Notes: generated from the letters alone by a model not told the origin. Positions 16,537-25,172 are shown, numbered from the stretch's first letter. The stretch is DNA of 64,000 bases from Thermoleophilaceae bacterium (GCA_040901445.1 JBBDYQ010000010.1:1-64000); one strand, 5' to 3'. A program made the numbers and translations.

Positions 16537-17832
16537 TCAGCCGCTGCCGAGCGACGTCTGGCCCAGGCTCGTGAAAGCGGCCGGGTCGACGTCGAGGGCG
16601 GCCAGCGCGAGCTCCGCGAACAGGCCGGCCCGCATCACGTCACTGGGCCCGTAGGGCTCACCGCTGCGGCGGTCGAGCAGCGACATCACGCCCAGCGGCG
16701 TCTCGCCTCGCCGCAGGGGAACCACGAGCATGGTGTGGGGCACGTAGCCCGTGCCCTTGGCGATCTGGGCGGCGAAGCGGGGGTCGGTGCGGCAGTCGGC
16801 CACCGCCACCCCGTCGCCGGTTTCCACGACCGAGCCGGCGATGCCCACGCCGGCCGGCAGGCGCACGCCCACGATCTCCTTCGCACCCGAGCCCCAGGAA
16901 GCCTGGTACACCAGCTCGCGCGTGGTTCGGTCCACCAGCGCGATCGAGGCCGCCGCAGCCTCGAAGATGCCGGCCGCCGTGCGCACCACCGACTCGATGA
17001 GGGTGCGCGGCGCGTCCGGGGTGGGCACCGAGAGCACGAGCGAGGCCCCGCGCGAGTCCTTGAGCGGCGCGCCGAGCGCGCGGGCGAAGGAGGACGCCGA
17101 GGCCACACGCCGCTCGGGCACCATCTCGAGCCCGGCCCGGATGGTCTCCTCGAGCTCCGGAGTCACGCCGGGCACGGTCTCGGCCAGCGGGAGGTCGTCC
17201 GCGTACACGGGCGGCTTGCCGGCGAGCAGGGCCCAGAGCGTGGCCGCCAGGCCGAAGACGTCGCTGCGCGGGGAGAGCGCGCCGCCCGCGAACACCTCGG
17301 GGGCCATGTAGCGCGGCGTGCCGATGCCCACGGTGCCCGACTCCTCCTCGCCGATCTCGCGCGCCACGCCGAAGTCCACGAGCACCACGCCGTCGGTCCC
17401 GACGATCAGGTTCTGCGGCTTGACGTCGCGGTGCACGATCTGCTGCTCGTGCACGTACTGGAGCGCCTCGCAGGACTGGAGTGTGTACTCGATGGCCTCG
17501 CGGGGCCCGATGCCCGGGGATCCCTGCTGCTTGAGCAGCTCCCCCAGGTCCACGCCCTTCACGAGGTCCATCACGATGAAGTAGGCGCCCGTGGGGTCCT
17601 GGAAGTGGTCGATCACCTTCACCACGCGCGGGTGCTCGAGCTGGGTGAGCAGGCGCGCCTCGATCTCGAAGCGGGTGGCATGGCGGGGGTCGAGCAGCCG
17701 CTTGACCGCCACCTCCTCGCCCGTGACGCCGTTGCGGGCCCGGTACACGGCGCCCATGGCGCCCTTGGACAGGGGCGCGGTGATCTCGTAGCGTCCGAGC
17801 CGATGCCCCTCCGGGAGGGTCGCGTCCGTCAC
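16537..17832 (-). CDS. Ser/Thr protein kinase with C-terminal GAF domain
   Basis: 431 aa cytoplasmic Hanks-type kinase (residues about 13-265) followed by a GAF sensor domain (about 275-420). Kinase motifs: VAVKRLL lysine, HRDVKPQN catalytic loop, DFG magnesium loop and GTPRYMAPE. The glycine-rich loop reads LSKGAMGAVY, so the first Gly of GxGxxG is Ser. The GAF part (AAASIALVDRTTRELVYQAS, PHTMLVVPLRRGETPLGVMS) likely binds a small molecule and tunes activity. There is no transmembrane segment. GTG start preceded by TACCCT at 6 bases; divergent from the DUF3307 gene. Confidence 0.88.
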   Translation of the reverse strand: MTDATLPEGHRLGRYEITAPLSKGAMGAVYRARNGVTGEEVAVKRLLDPRHATRFEIEARLLTQLEHPRVVKVIDHFQDPTGAYFIVMDLVKGVDLGELLKQQGSPGIGPREAIEYTLQSCEALQYVHEQQIVHRDVKPQNLIVGTDGVVLVDFGVAREIGEEESGTVGIGTPRYMAPEVFAGGALSPRSDVFGLAATLWALLAGKPPVYADDLPLAETVPGVTPELEETIRAGLEMVPERRVASASSFARALGAPLKDSRGASLVLSVPTPDAPRTLIESVVRTAAGIFEAAAASIALVDRTTRELVYQASWGSGAKEIVGVRLPAGVGIAGSVVETGDGVAVADCRTDPRFAAQIAKGTGYVPHTMLVVPLRRGETPLGVMSLLDRRSGEPYGPSDVMRAGLFAELALAALDVDPAAFTSLGQTSLGSG

Positions 17833-17838
17833 ACTCCG

Positions 17839-17844
17839 AGGGTA
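17839..17844 (-). promoter_or_regulatory. -10 element of the kinase-GAF gene (leaderless)
   Basis: TACCCT on the minus strand, 6 bases before the GTG at 17832. Confidence 0.5.
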
Positions 17845-17848
17845 ACGA

Positions 17849-17854
17849 TACGCT
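17849..17854 (+). promoter_or_regulatory. -10 element of the DUF3307-cyclase operon (leaderless)
   Basis: TACGCT on the plus strand, 7 bases before the ATG at 17862. It lies only 4 bases from the opposing -10 of the divergent kinase gene, so the two promoters must compete for polymerase. Confidence 0.5.
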
Positions 17855-17861
17855 CGGCCCC

Positions 17862-18263
17862 ATGGACTGGTCGGAGGTCTTTGTGGCGTTGGTGGTCTGT
17901 CACGTCGTCGGGGACTATCTGCTGCAGACGGACTGGCAGGCGCGCAACAAGCACGGGGGCCTCATGCGCGGGCCCGGGACCGCCGAGAGCCGCCGCGCGC
18001 TGTTCGCCCACGTCGCGATCTATACGCTCGCGTTCGTGCCCGTGTTCGCCGCCCTCTGGGACTCGCTCGGCGCCGGCGTGCTCGGCGTGGCGGCGCTGGT
18101 CGCGGTGCCTCACCTCATCCAGGACGACGGGCGCGGCCTGATGGTCTACATCCTGCGCGTCAAGCGCTGCGACGCCGACACCGCCCGCCAGATCTTCACC
18201 CCGGTGGACCAGAGCTTCCACCTGGTCGCGCTCTTCCTCGTCGCGCTGGTGGCGGGCTCATGA
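17862..18263 (+). CDS. DUF3307 family membrane protein
   Basis: 133 aa hydrophobic protein. The N-terminus (VFVALVVCHVVGDYLLQTDW) carries the conserved HxxGDxxLQ signature of DUF3307; later segments (HVAIYTLAFVPVFAALWD, HLIQDD, FHLVALFLVALVAG) are membrane helices with conserved His and Asp. The function of the family is not established. The stop overlaps the start of the cyclase gene (ATGA), so the two are translationally coupled. Confidence 0.82.
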   Translation: MDWSEVFVALVVCHVVGDYLLQTDWQARNKHGGLMRGPGTAESRRALFAHVAIYTLAFVPVFAALWDSLGAGVLGVAALVAVPHLIQDDGRGLMVYILRVKRCDADTARQIFTPVDQSFHLVALFLVALVAGS

Positions 18264-19972
18264 GGCTGTTCCTGCTGGTCGGCATCGTGGCCACGGCGCT
18301 CGGCGTCGCCGGCTACCTCACCGACGCCCTGCGGCCGCAGGAGCTCGACACCGTCGACACGCGCTTCTCGGTGCGCGGCACCGAGGAGCCGCCGCCGGAG
18401 CTCCTGATCGTGGCGATCGACGACGTGACCTTCGACGAGCTCGGGGTGCAGTTCCCGTTCCCGCGCAGCATCCATGCCGACCTGCTCGACCGCCTCCGCG
18501 AGGACGGCGTGCGCACGGTGGCGTTCGACGTCCAGTTCACCGAGCCCACCGAGCCGGAGGAGGACGGCGCGCTCATCGAGGCGGTGGCGGCGCTGGAGGG
18601 CAAGGTCGTGCTGGCGGCCACCGAGGTCGGGGAGATGGGGGGGACGCGCGTGTTCGGCGGCGGCGGGATCCTCGACGAGATCGGCGCCCGAGCCGCCAAC
18701 GCCAACACCGTCCTCGACGAGGGCGTGCTGCGCCGCATGAGCTTCGAGATCGACGGGCTGAAGACCTTCGGCGTGGTCGCGGCGGAGGTGGCGGAGGGCG
18801 CCACGATCAGCCGCGACGACGTGGGCGGCGACACCGCGTACATCGACTACCACGGCCCGCCTGGCACCATCCCCGCCGTCTCCTACTCCCGCGCGCTCGA
18901 GGGGGAGACGCCGCCGGGCACCTTCCGCGACAAGATCGTGATCATCGGCGCATCCGCGCCGTCGCTGCAGGACAACGAGGACACCTCCACCAGCGGCGAC
19001 GGGCAGATGTCGGGGCCCGAGATCCAGGCCAGCGCCATCTCCACCGCGCTGCGCGACTTCCCGCTCCAGTCCGCACCCGGGGTGCTCGACATCGCGCTCA
19101 TCGTGCTGCTCGGGATGGTGGTCCCGGTGGGCAGCCTGCGCCTCTCCCCGCTGCGCTCGCTCGTGCTGGCCGGAGCCGTGGCGGCGGTCTTCACCGTCTT
19201 CACCCAGCTCATGTTCGGCGCCGGGCTGATCACCGCTTTCCTCTACCCGCTCGGCGCGCTCGCGCTCGCCACCTTCGGCGCGCTGGCCGTGAACCTCGTC
19301 ACCTCGGCGTTCGAGCAGCAGCGCCTGCGCAGCCTGTTCAGCCGCTTCGTGCCCGAGGCGGTGGTCGACGACGTGCTGGCGCGCACCGATGGCCTGCGCC
19401 TGGGGGGAGTACAGCGCGAGGGCACCGTGATGTTCAGCGACCTGCGCGGCTTCACCTCGTTCGCGGAGGCGCTCCCGGTGGAGCGGGTGATCGACGTCCT
19501 CAACCGCTACCTGTCCGAGATGTCGGACGCCATCCTCGACCAGGGCGGCACCCTCGTGGCCTACATGGGCGACGGGATCATGGCCGTCTTCGGCGCGCCG
19601 ATCGAGCAGGACGACCACGCCGACCGCGCGCTGGCGGCCGGACGCGAGATGCTGGAACGGATGCACGGCTTCAACGGGTGGCTGGCGGAGCAGGAGCTCG
19701 GCGACGGCTTCAAGATGGGCATCGGGCTCAACTCGGGCCCGGTGATGTCGGGCAACGTGGGCTCGGAGCGGCGCCTGGAGTACACGGCGATCGGGGACAC
19801 CACCAACACGGCCTCGCGCATCGAGGGCATGACCAAGGGCACTCCCTACCAGCTGTTCCTGGCGGACTCCACGCGCGAGCTGCTGCACGAAGCGCCGGCC
19901 GAGCTCGAGGACACGGGCGAGCACGAGGTGCGCGGCCGCACCACCGGCATCCGGCTCTGGGGCCTGGAGTGA
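18260..19972 (+). CDS. CHASE2-domain class III nucleotide cyclase
   Basis: 570 aa membrane-bound receptor cyclase. After an N-terminal membrane helix comes an extracellular CHASE2 sensor (LDTVDTRFSVRGTEEPPPEL to about residue 275). Three membrane helices (VLDIALIVLLGMVVPVG onward) and the catalytic domain (about 390-565) follow. Metal-binding Asp residues are in MFSDLRGFTSF and YMGDGIMAVFG, and the transition-state Asn/Arg in GDTTNTASRIEG. The lysine that usually selects adenine (KxxGD) is Ala here (LVAYMGDG), so the substrate cannot be assigned from sequence alone. Coupled to the DUF3307 gene. Confidence 0.88.
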   Translation: MRLFLLVGIVATALGVAGYLTDALRPQELDTVDTRFSVRGTEEPPPELLIVAIDDVTFDELGVQFPFPRSIHADLLDRLREDGVRTVAFDVQFTEPTEPEEDGALIEAVAALEGKVVLAATEVGEMGGTRVFGGGGILDEIGARAANANTVLDEGVLRRMSFEIDGLKTFGVVAAEVAEGATISRDDVGGDTAYIDYHGPPGTIPAVSYSRALEGETPPGTFRDKIVIIGASAPSLQDNEDTSTSGDGQMSGPEIQASAISTALRDFPLQSAPGVLDIALIVLLGMVVPVGSLRLSPLRSLVLAGAVAAVFTVFTQLMFGAGLITAFLYPLGALALATFGALAVNLVTSAFEQQRLRSLFSRFVPEAVVDDVLARTDGLRLGGVQREGTVMFSDLRGFTSFAEALPVERVIDVLNRYLSEMSDAILDQGGTLVAYMGDGIMAVFGAPIEQDDHADRALAAGREMLERMHGFNGWLAEQELGDGFKMGIGLNSGPVMSGNVGSERRLEYTAIGDTTNTASRIEGMTKGTPYQLFLADSTRELLHEAPAELEDTGEHEVRGRTTGIRLWGLE

Positions 19973-19977
19973 GCGGG

Positions 19978-19983
19978 TAGAGT
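19978..19983 (+). promoter_or_regulatory. -10 element of a TetR gene (leaderless)
   Basis: TAGAGT preceded by GGG, 7 bases before the ATG at 19991. Its TAG begins just after the stop of the cyclase gene. Confidence 0.5.
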
Positions 19984-19990
19984 CGCCCCG

Positions 19991-20653
19991 ATGGCTTCGG
20001 GCGACGCGGTGCGCCGGCGGCCCCGGGGGGAGCGGCGCCGCCACGAGATCCTGCTTGCCGCGCTGCGGATAGTCCGCGAGCGCGGCACCGCCGCGGTCAC
20101 CCACCGAGCCGTGGCCGAGGTGGCGGACGTGCCCCCGGCCACCACCACGTACTACTTCGACTCCATCGACGAGCTGCTCGAGGAGGCGCTCAAGCTGTTC
20201 GTGGACGAGGAGGTGGAGCGACTCGGGCACCTCGCGGCCAGCCTGCGCTCGGCCACCGTCAGCCCGCACACGATCAGCGAGCTGTTCGCCGAGGAGCTGC
20301 TGCGCGGGAACGAGTCGGGGGACAACGTGGCCCAGTTCGAGCTCTACCTGGAGGCGTCCCGGCGCCCGCGGCTGCACGAGGCCGCCGCCGCCTGCCTGCG
20401 GGCCTACGCCGAGGCGGCCGAGGCGGCCCTGGCCGCCGCCGGCGCAGCGCGGGCCTCGGAGGGCGCCCGCACGTTCGTCGCGCTCGTCGACGGCTTGGCG
20501 CTGGCGCGCACGGCCGCTCCCGACTCCCACCACGACGCCGACGAGCTGGCCCGCGCCATGCGCGACCTCTTCATCGGGTTCGCGATGGACGAGGACGAGC
20601 GCGCAGCCTGGGAGCGGCGCATGGGCGAGCCCACCGCTCAGGGCGAGAGATAG
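19991..20653 (+). CDS. TetR-family transcriptional regulator
   Basis: 220 aa. N-terminal TetR helix-turn-helix: RRHEILLAALRIVRERGTAAVTHRAVAEVADVP followed by TTTYYFDSIDELLEEALKLF. The C-terminal ligand-binding half is not similar enough to a characterised member to predict the ligand. Has its own leaderless promoter. Its 3' end overlaps the convergent TetR gene by 16 bases. Confidence 0.9.
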   Translation: MASGDAVRRRPRGERRRHEILLAALRIVRERGTAAVTHRAVAEVADVPPATTTYYFDSIDELLEEALKLFVDEEVERLGHLAASLRSATVSPHTISELFAEELLRGNESGDNVAQFELYLEASRRPRLHEAAAACLRAYAEAAEAALAAAGAARASEGARTFVALVDGLALARTAAPDSHHDADELARAMRDLFIGFAMDEDERAAWERRMGEPTAQGER

Positions 20654-21201
20654 CCGTCGAGCATCACGCGGAACTCCTCGAGCAGGGCGTCCCGCTCGGA
20701 GGCCAGCGCGCGGGTGGCGAACACCACCCCGCGTAGCGACAGCTCGACAACGCGGGCCAGCAGCAGCGGATCGGCGTCGCGGATCGTGCCGTCCTCGATG
20801 CCGGCGGCCAGCAGAGCCTCGAAGGCCTCGAGCGCCCGCCGCTGGAACTCCCCCACGCGCGTGGTCACGTACGGCAGCAGCAGCTCGGGGTCCACGTCCA
20901 CGATCCGCTCGAACAGTGGGTGGGCCGCCAGGTCCGACGCCGTGCGCACCGCCGCCTCCACCGCACGCTCACGCCCGCCGGGGAGGCCCGCCACCGCCTC
21001 GGTCGCGCCATCCACCACGGACTGGAACTCGCGCGTCATGAGCGCCTGGATCAGCGTGGGCACGTCCGGATAGCGCCGGTAGAGGGTCATCCGGCTCACG
21101 CCGGCGCGCCGGGCCACGTCCGTGGCGGTCATGCGCCGCACCCCCACCGCCATGACCGCGTCGCGGGCGGCGTCGAGGATGGCGTCGGGGTCGGTGGCCA
21201 T
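20638..21201 (-). CDS. TetR-family transcriptional regulator
   Basis: 187 aa. The helix-turn-helix is clear: ILDAARDAVMAVGVRRMTATDVARRAGVSRMTLYRRYPDV-like, with the canonical TLYRRYPD turn. I start at ATG 21201 (MATDPDAIL), 13 bases after the stop of the membrane protein gene; the frame is open upstream but encodes only Arg-rich shadow sequence. It is the last gene of a four-gene minus-strand group (CBS, 68-aa protein, membrane protein, TetR). Confidence 0.88.
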   Translation of the reverse strand: MATDPDAILDAARDAVMAVGVRRMTATDVARRAGVSRMTLYRRYPDVPTLIQALMTREFQSVVDGATEAVAGLPGGRERAVEAAVRTASDLAAHPLFERIVDVDPELLLPYVTTRVGEFQRRALEAFEALLAAGIEDGTIRDADPLLLARVVELSLRGVVFATRALASERDALLEEFRVMLDGYLSP

Positions 21202-21214
21202 GCTGGCCGGACCC

Positions 21215-22087
21215 TTAGCGCTTGTTCCGCTTCTTGCGCTTGCGCGAGCGCGGGCGCGGCACGTCCGGGTCCGCGCTCTCGGGCGCGTCACCGCTGCCGC
21301 GTCCGTTCTCGGAGCGGGCGTCCGCCGACTGCTCCTCGCGGTTTCGCGCCTGCTCGGCGGCCGAGGGCCAGGGCACGGCCTCGCCCGCCTCCCAGGCGGG
21401 CCCGCGCCCGCCCGGCCAGCGGCCGAAGAAGAGCGCCGCGAGCGCGCCGAGCCAGAACAGCTGGACGATCTGCGGCCCGCCGGTCAGCGGAAGCACGTAC
21501 AGCACGCCCACGATGATCCCGATGACCCCGAGAAAGCGACTGACCAATCCGGCGCGCATCGCGTTGAGTGCGATGAGGACCACGCCCAACCCCAAGGCCA
21601 GGTTGCCGGCGAGGCCGATCTGCTGGAGCACCGGCAGAGCGCTGTCGTCGATGGCGTCCTCTGCGCGGTCCTCACGCGTCATCCCGGGGACTGACGTGCC
21701 GTCCACGAAGTCCGAGGCAGCGTCCGTGAAGGCCACCGCTGTCGCCACGGCGATGACCGCGGCGAGCGTCGCGCCGAACACGAGCCCGATGATGGCCACG
21801 ACCCGGAGCTGCTCCCGGCGAAATCGGGTTGCGCGGTAGAGGTACCCGAGCAGCGGGATCAAGAGCAGCAGGCTGGCGCCCGTCAGAGCGCTTGCCGCGA
21901 TGAAGCTCCCCGATTCTCGCTCCACCACGACGAGCGTGCCGGCATCGCCGTCCGGCCGGTCGGACAGCGCCGACGCGAGGAGCACGTTGCCGGCGATCCC
22001 GAGCAGCATCGTCGCGACGGCGGCGGCCGCCGCGGGCCGTCCGGCCCGCGCCTCCCAGTCGAGCTGCTCGGCGCGCGTCTGCGTCAC
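21215..22087 (-). CDS. multi-pass membrane protein, unknown function
   Basis: 290 aa. About six hydrophobic segments (VATMLLGIAGNVLLASAL; LTGASLLLLIPLLGYLY; VVAIIGLVFGATLAAVIAVA; LAGNLALGLGVVLIALNAM; FLGVIGIIVGVLYVLPLTG; FWLGALAALFFG) precede an acidic then very basic cytoplasmic tail ending RSRKRKKRNKR. The pattern recalls DUF4386-type proteins, but I cannot assign a function. GTG start immediately after the TAA of the preceding small gene. Confidence 0.75.
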   Translation of the reverse strand: MTQTRAEQLDWEARAGRPAAAAAVATMLLGIAGNVLLASALSDRPDGDAGTLVVVERESGSFIAASALTGASLLLLIPLLGYLYRATRFRREQLRVVAIIGLVFGATLAAVIAVATAVAFTDAASDFVDGTSVPGMTREDRAEDAIDDSALPVLQQIGLAGNLALGLGVVLIALNAMRAGLVSRFLGVIGIIVGVLYVLPLTGGPQIVQLFWLGALAALFFGRWPGGRGPAWEAGEAVPWPSAAEQARNREEQSADARSENGRGSGDAPESADPDVPRPRSRKRKKRNKR

Positions 22088-22294
22088 TTACTCGTCGCGG
22101 TTGGCCGTCTCGGGCGCGGGGGGAGGCTCCACCGGAGTGGTGCGCGGCGGGTAGTACTCGTGGTCCTCGGGCTCCACCAAACGCGAGATGCGCTCGCCCA
22201 CGGCCAGCACGAGGCTCAGACCCGGCGACATCAGGCGGATGACCGACTCCATGCGCCCGCGGTTGCGCGCCTGCTGCGGTGTGAGAGCGCCCAT
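22088..22294 (-). CDS. small hypothetical protein (68 aa)
   Basis: 68 aa with a central amphipathic or membrane-skimming stretch (SPGLSLVLAVGERISRLV) and a Pro-rich tail. Supported by a strong ribosome binding site (GGAGG, 7 bases before the ATG) that overlaps the end of the CBS gene, and by tight packing with both neighbours (TAAGTG junction with the membrane protein gene). I do not recognise a family. Confidence 0.6.
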   Translation of the reverse strand: MGALTPQQARNRGRMESVIRLMSPGLSLVLAVGERISRLVEPEDHEYYPPRTTPVEPPPAPETANRDE

Positions 22295-22297
22295 CTC

Positions 22298-22744
22298 TCA
22301 GCCTCCGCGCTGGTGGAAGTAGAACTCGGGCAGCGCGGCACGCGCCACCTCCGCGGTGATCTGCTGCGCGGCGTTGAGGTCGCCCGCACGCACGGCCACG
22401 TCGTCGATCGTGACGATGCCGGCCAGCTCCTCGCCGCGGAGCACCGGCAGGCGACGGATGCGGTGCTGGACCATCAGCGCGGCCGCCTCCTCGAGGTCCA
22501 TCTCCTCACGCCCCGAGACCAGCGGCCGCGTGGCGTAGGAACCGGCATGCTCGCCCGCGTCAACCCCGTCGGCCACCGCGGTGAGGGTGACGTCGCGGTC
22601 GGTGAGCACGCCCACCGGCAGCCCCTGCTCGCACAGGACCACGGAGCCCACGTTGCGGTCGCGCATCAACTCTGCGACCTCGCGCAGCGTGGCACCGACG
22701 TCTGCCGTGACGACGGGCGCGGTCATGACGTCGGCGATCCGCAT
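22298..22744 (-). CDS. CBS-domain pair protein
   Basis: 148 aa consisting of two CBS domains: ADVMTAPVVTADVGATLREV with GVLTDRDVTL, and TRPLVSGREEMDLEEAAALM with GIVTIDDVAV. Such stand-alone Bateman modules bind adenosine nucleotides and regulate partners. First gene of the minus-strand group; its ATG lies 8 bases from a -10 hexamer that is shared with the divergent beta-lactamase-fold gene. Confidence 0.88.
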   Translation of the reverse strand: MRIADVMTAPVVTADVGATLREVAELMRDRNVGSVVLCEQGLPVGVLTDRDVTLTAVADGVDAGEHAGSYATRPLVSGREEMDLEEAAALMVQHRIRRLPVLRGEELAGIVTIDDVAVRAGDLNAAQQITAEVARAALPEFYFHQRGG

Positions 22745-22752
22745 GAAGACGG

Positions 22753-22762
22753 ACGATATCGT
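22753..22762. promoter_or_regulatory. bidirectional promoter: palindromic -10 ACGATATCGT
   Basis: The 10-base palindrome reads TATCGT on both strands, the two hexamers sharing the central TA. The plus-strand copy ends 6 bases before the ATG at 22769, the minus-strand copy 8 bases before the ATG at 22744. Confidence 0.65.
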
Positions 22763-22768
22763 CCGGGC

Positions 22769-23500
22769 ATGGCACGCATCGCGGCGGGCGTGCACCGCCT
22801 CGGCACCCGGCTGGTCAACTGGTACCTCGTCGAGGAGGGGGACCGGCTCACGATCGTCGACGCCGGGATGCCGCGCTACCGCGGCCAGCTCGACACCGCG
22901 CTCGCCGAGCTGGGCCGCTCGCTCTCGGACGTGGAGGCAATCGTGCTCACCCACCCCCACCCCGATCACGTGGGCTTCGCGGAGGGCGTGCGCGCCGAGG
23001 CCGGCGTGCCCGTGCTCGTGCACGAGGCCGACGCCGAGATGGCCCGCACCGCCAAGGCCCCGCTCGGAGAACGCGGCCTGCGGCCCTACCTGGTGAAGCC
23101 GGCGTTCTGGGGGCTGATCGGCCATATGGCGACCCAGGGCATGCGCCCGCGCAAGATCGCCGAGGTCGCGACCTTCGCCGACGGCGAGGCGCTCGACGTG
23201 CCGGGCCGCCCCCGCGTCGTGCACGCCCCCGGCCACTCGGCCGGCTGCTGCGCGTTCCACCTGGCCGACCGCGGCGTCCTGCTCACCGGCGACGTGCTCT
23301 GCTCCCGCAACCCCATGACCGGGCGCGACGGGCCGCAGATCATGCCGGGCTCGTTCACCGCGGACGTCGCGCAGGCGATGGACTCCCTGGGCCGCATCGA
23401 AGGGCTCGACGCGGGCGTGCTGGGCTTCGGCCACGGCGACCCGTGGACTGACGGCCCCGCCTCGGCGGTGGCGCGGGCCCGCGAGCTGGGCCCGAGCTGA
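22769..23500 (+). CDS. metallo-beta-lactamase-fold hydrolase
   Basis: 243 aa. The metal motif HPHPDHVGF (HxHxDH) is near residue 69; later ligands are HAPGHSAGCC and the Asp in LLTGDVLCS, with a final His in GFGHGDPW. The overall pattern is that of the glyoxalase II-like/MBL hydrolases acting on thioesters or lactones. The substrate is unknown. Leaderless start. Confidence 0.87.
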   Translation: MARIAAGVHRLGTRLVNWYLVEEGDRLTIVDAGMPRYRGQLDTALAELGRSLSDVEAIVLTHPHPDHVGFAEGVRAEAGVPVLVHEADAEMARTAKAPLGERGLRPYLVKPAFWGLIGHMATQGMRPRKIAEVATFADGEALDVPGRPRVVHAPGHSAGCCAFHLADRGVLLTGDVLCSRNPMTGRDGPQIMPGSFTADVAQAMDSLGRIEGLDAGVLGFGHGDPWTDGPASAVARARELGPS

Positions 23501-23513
23501 CCCACCCCACACG

Positions 23514-23561
23514 ACGAACGTCGCTCGCCGGCCCCTATGGGGGGCCACGCGCGACGTTCGT
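23514..23561. repeat. interrupted inverted repeat between convergent genes
   Basis: ACGAACGTCGC (23514-23524) and GCGACGTTCGT (23551-23561) form an 11-bp perfect stem. The loop itself can pair (GGCCCC with GGGGCC). Lies between the stops of the MBL-fold gene and the hydrolase gene and may act as a two-way terminator. Confidence 0.5.
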
Positions 23562-23566
23562 GGTGG

Positions 23567-24364
23567 TCAGGGGGCGGCCAGCTCCCGAATCGCCGCGGCC
23601 ACGCCCGCCGGGTCGTCCAGCGGGCCGATGTGGCCGGCGTCGAGCTCGCGCAACTGCGCCGAGCCCATCACCTCGGCGATCGCCGCCGCCACGTCGCGGT
23701 AGACCGGCGTGCTGCGTGAGCCGCGCAGCACCAGCACCGGCGCCGAGGTCGCACGCAGCTCGCGGCGGCTGAACTGCCAGGCGTTGGCCGCGCCGAAGTC
23801 CGCGAACGCGGCGCGCGCCGACGCCCGGATGGCGCCGGCCCGATCGGCACCGATGGAGTCCAGCAGGCTCGGCCCGTCCTGGCTCTCCACGAACGCCTCC
23901 ACCCCCGCCTCCGGCCCGCCCTCGCGCGCGGCGGCCTCCACGCCCTCGCGGATCGCGCTCAGGGTCTCGGCCCCCGACGGGGAGAGCGAGAGCAGCGGCG
24001 GCTCGATCAGGACGGCGCCGCTCACGAGGCCCGGATGGCGCAGGAGCAGGTCGAGCGCCACGATTGCGCCGGCCGAGTGCCCGCACACCACCGCCGGTGC
24101 CACCTCGAGCCCGTTCAGGAGCAGCGCGGCGTCCTCGGACTGCTCCTCGATCGTCGTTCCGGCGTAGGGCTCGGGGGCGCCACTGTCGCCATAGCCGCGG
24201 CGGTCGTAGGCGATCGACCGCACGGTTCCGCCGAGCTCCTCCACCGTCTCCCTCCACGACAGCCGCGTGAGCGCTGTTCCGTGCACGAGCAGCAAGCTCG
24301 GGCCGCTGCCCGCCTCGTCGTAGGCAAGCTCGACGCCCGCACCCTGCACGCGGGCGGGGCTCAT
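23567..24364 (-). CDS. alpha/beta hydrolase
   Basis: 265 aa. Features of the fold: LLLVHGTALTRLSW oxyanion region, the nucleophile elbow CGHSAGAIV (Ser about residue 97), Asp after VLVLRGSRSTPVY and the catalytic His in LDAGHIGPLDDP. Resembles non-haem haloperoxidase/esterase-type members. ATG overlaps the stop of the upstream SDR gene (ATGA), so the two enzymes are coexpressed. Substrate unknown. Confidence 0.88.
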   Translation of the reverse strand: MSPARVQGAGVELAYDEAGSGPSLLLVHGTALTRLSWRETVEELGGTVRSIAYDRRGYGDSGAPEPYAGTTIEEQSEDAALLLNGLEVAPAVVCGHSAGAIVALDLLLRHPGLVSGAVLIEPPLLSLSPSGAETLSAIREGVEAAAREGGPEAGVEAFVESQDGPSLLDSIGADRAGAIRASARAAFADFGAANAWQFSRRELRATSAPVLVLRGSRSTPVYRDVAAAIAEVMGSAQLRELDAGHIGPLDDPAGVAAAIRELAAP

Positions 24365-25167
24365 CGGCGGCCGACGGGGGAGAGCCGCCGCGCCAGCGCC
24401 AGCACGAGAGCACGTGGCGCGTGCTGGCCGGCGATGGCCCCGGCGAGGTTCTTCACCCCCGGCACCACCACGCGGCGACCGCGCTCGAGGCCGCGCACGC
24501 CGGCGCGGGCGGTGTCCTCGGAGCTCATCCAAACGAATCCCGGCGTGTCGGCGGCCTGCTCGAACCCGGGCGAGTCGGCGAACTCGGTGCGCACCGGTCC
24601 GGGACAGAGCACGGTGGCGGTCACACCTGTGCCGGCGAGATCCGAGTGCAGCGCCTCGGTGAAGGAGAGCACGAACGCCTTGGAGCCGCCGTATGTGGCC
24701 TGCCGGGCGAGCGGCTGGAACGCGGCGGTGGACGCCACGTTGAGCACCGCGCCGCGCCCGCGCTCCACCATCGCGGGCACCCAGCGGGCGCACAGGTCCA
24801 CGACCGCCTCGACGTTCAGCCGGATCATCTCCAGCTCGCGGGGGTGGTCGATCTCCTGGAAGCGCCCACCGCTGCCGAAGCCCGCGTTGTTCACGAGCAC
24901 CTCGACCTCGAGGCCGCGCTCGGCCACCGCGCCCGCCAGCCGGTCGCGCGCGGCGGCCTCGCCGAGGTCGCAGGCCACGACCTCCGCGCGCACGTTGTGG
25001 TCCACGTTCAGCTCGGCTGCCAGCTCCCGCAGCTTCTCCTCGCGACGGGCCACCAGCGTGACGCCGTGGCCGCGCGCCGCCAGCTCGCGCGCGATGTCCG
25101 CGCCGATCCCCGACGAAGCCCCCGTGACGAGGCAGGTCCCCGAGGGCGACGGAGGCGGGAGGGCCAT
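24361..25167 (-). CDS. short-chain dehydrogenase/reductase
   Basis: 268 aa classical SDR. Cofactor motif TGASSGIG near residue 15; VNNAGFG; catalytic Ser in NVASTAAFQPL, and YGGSK for Tyr and Lys (YxxxK). The Arg in VARREEK after strand 2 suggests NADPH preference. The C-terminal part (PGFVWMSSEDTARAGVRGL) is typical of the DltE/Sadh-like branch. Divergent from the 92-aa gene. Confidence 0.9.
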   Translation of the reverse strand: MALPPPSPSGTCLVTGASSGIGADIARELAARGHGVTLVARREEKLRELAAELNVDHNVRAEVVACDLGEAAARDRLAGAVAERGLEVEVLVNNAGFGSGGRFQEIDHPRELEMIRLNVEAVVDLCARWVPAMVERGRGAVLNVASTAAFQPLARQATYGGSKAFVLSFTEALHSDLAGTGVTATVLCPGPVRTEFADSPGFEQAADTPGFVWMSSEDTARAGVRGLERGRRVVVPGVKNLAGAIAGQHAPRALVLALARRLSPVGRR

Positions 25168-25172
25168 GTCCG

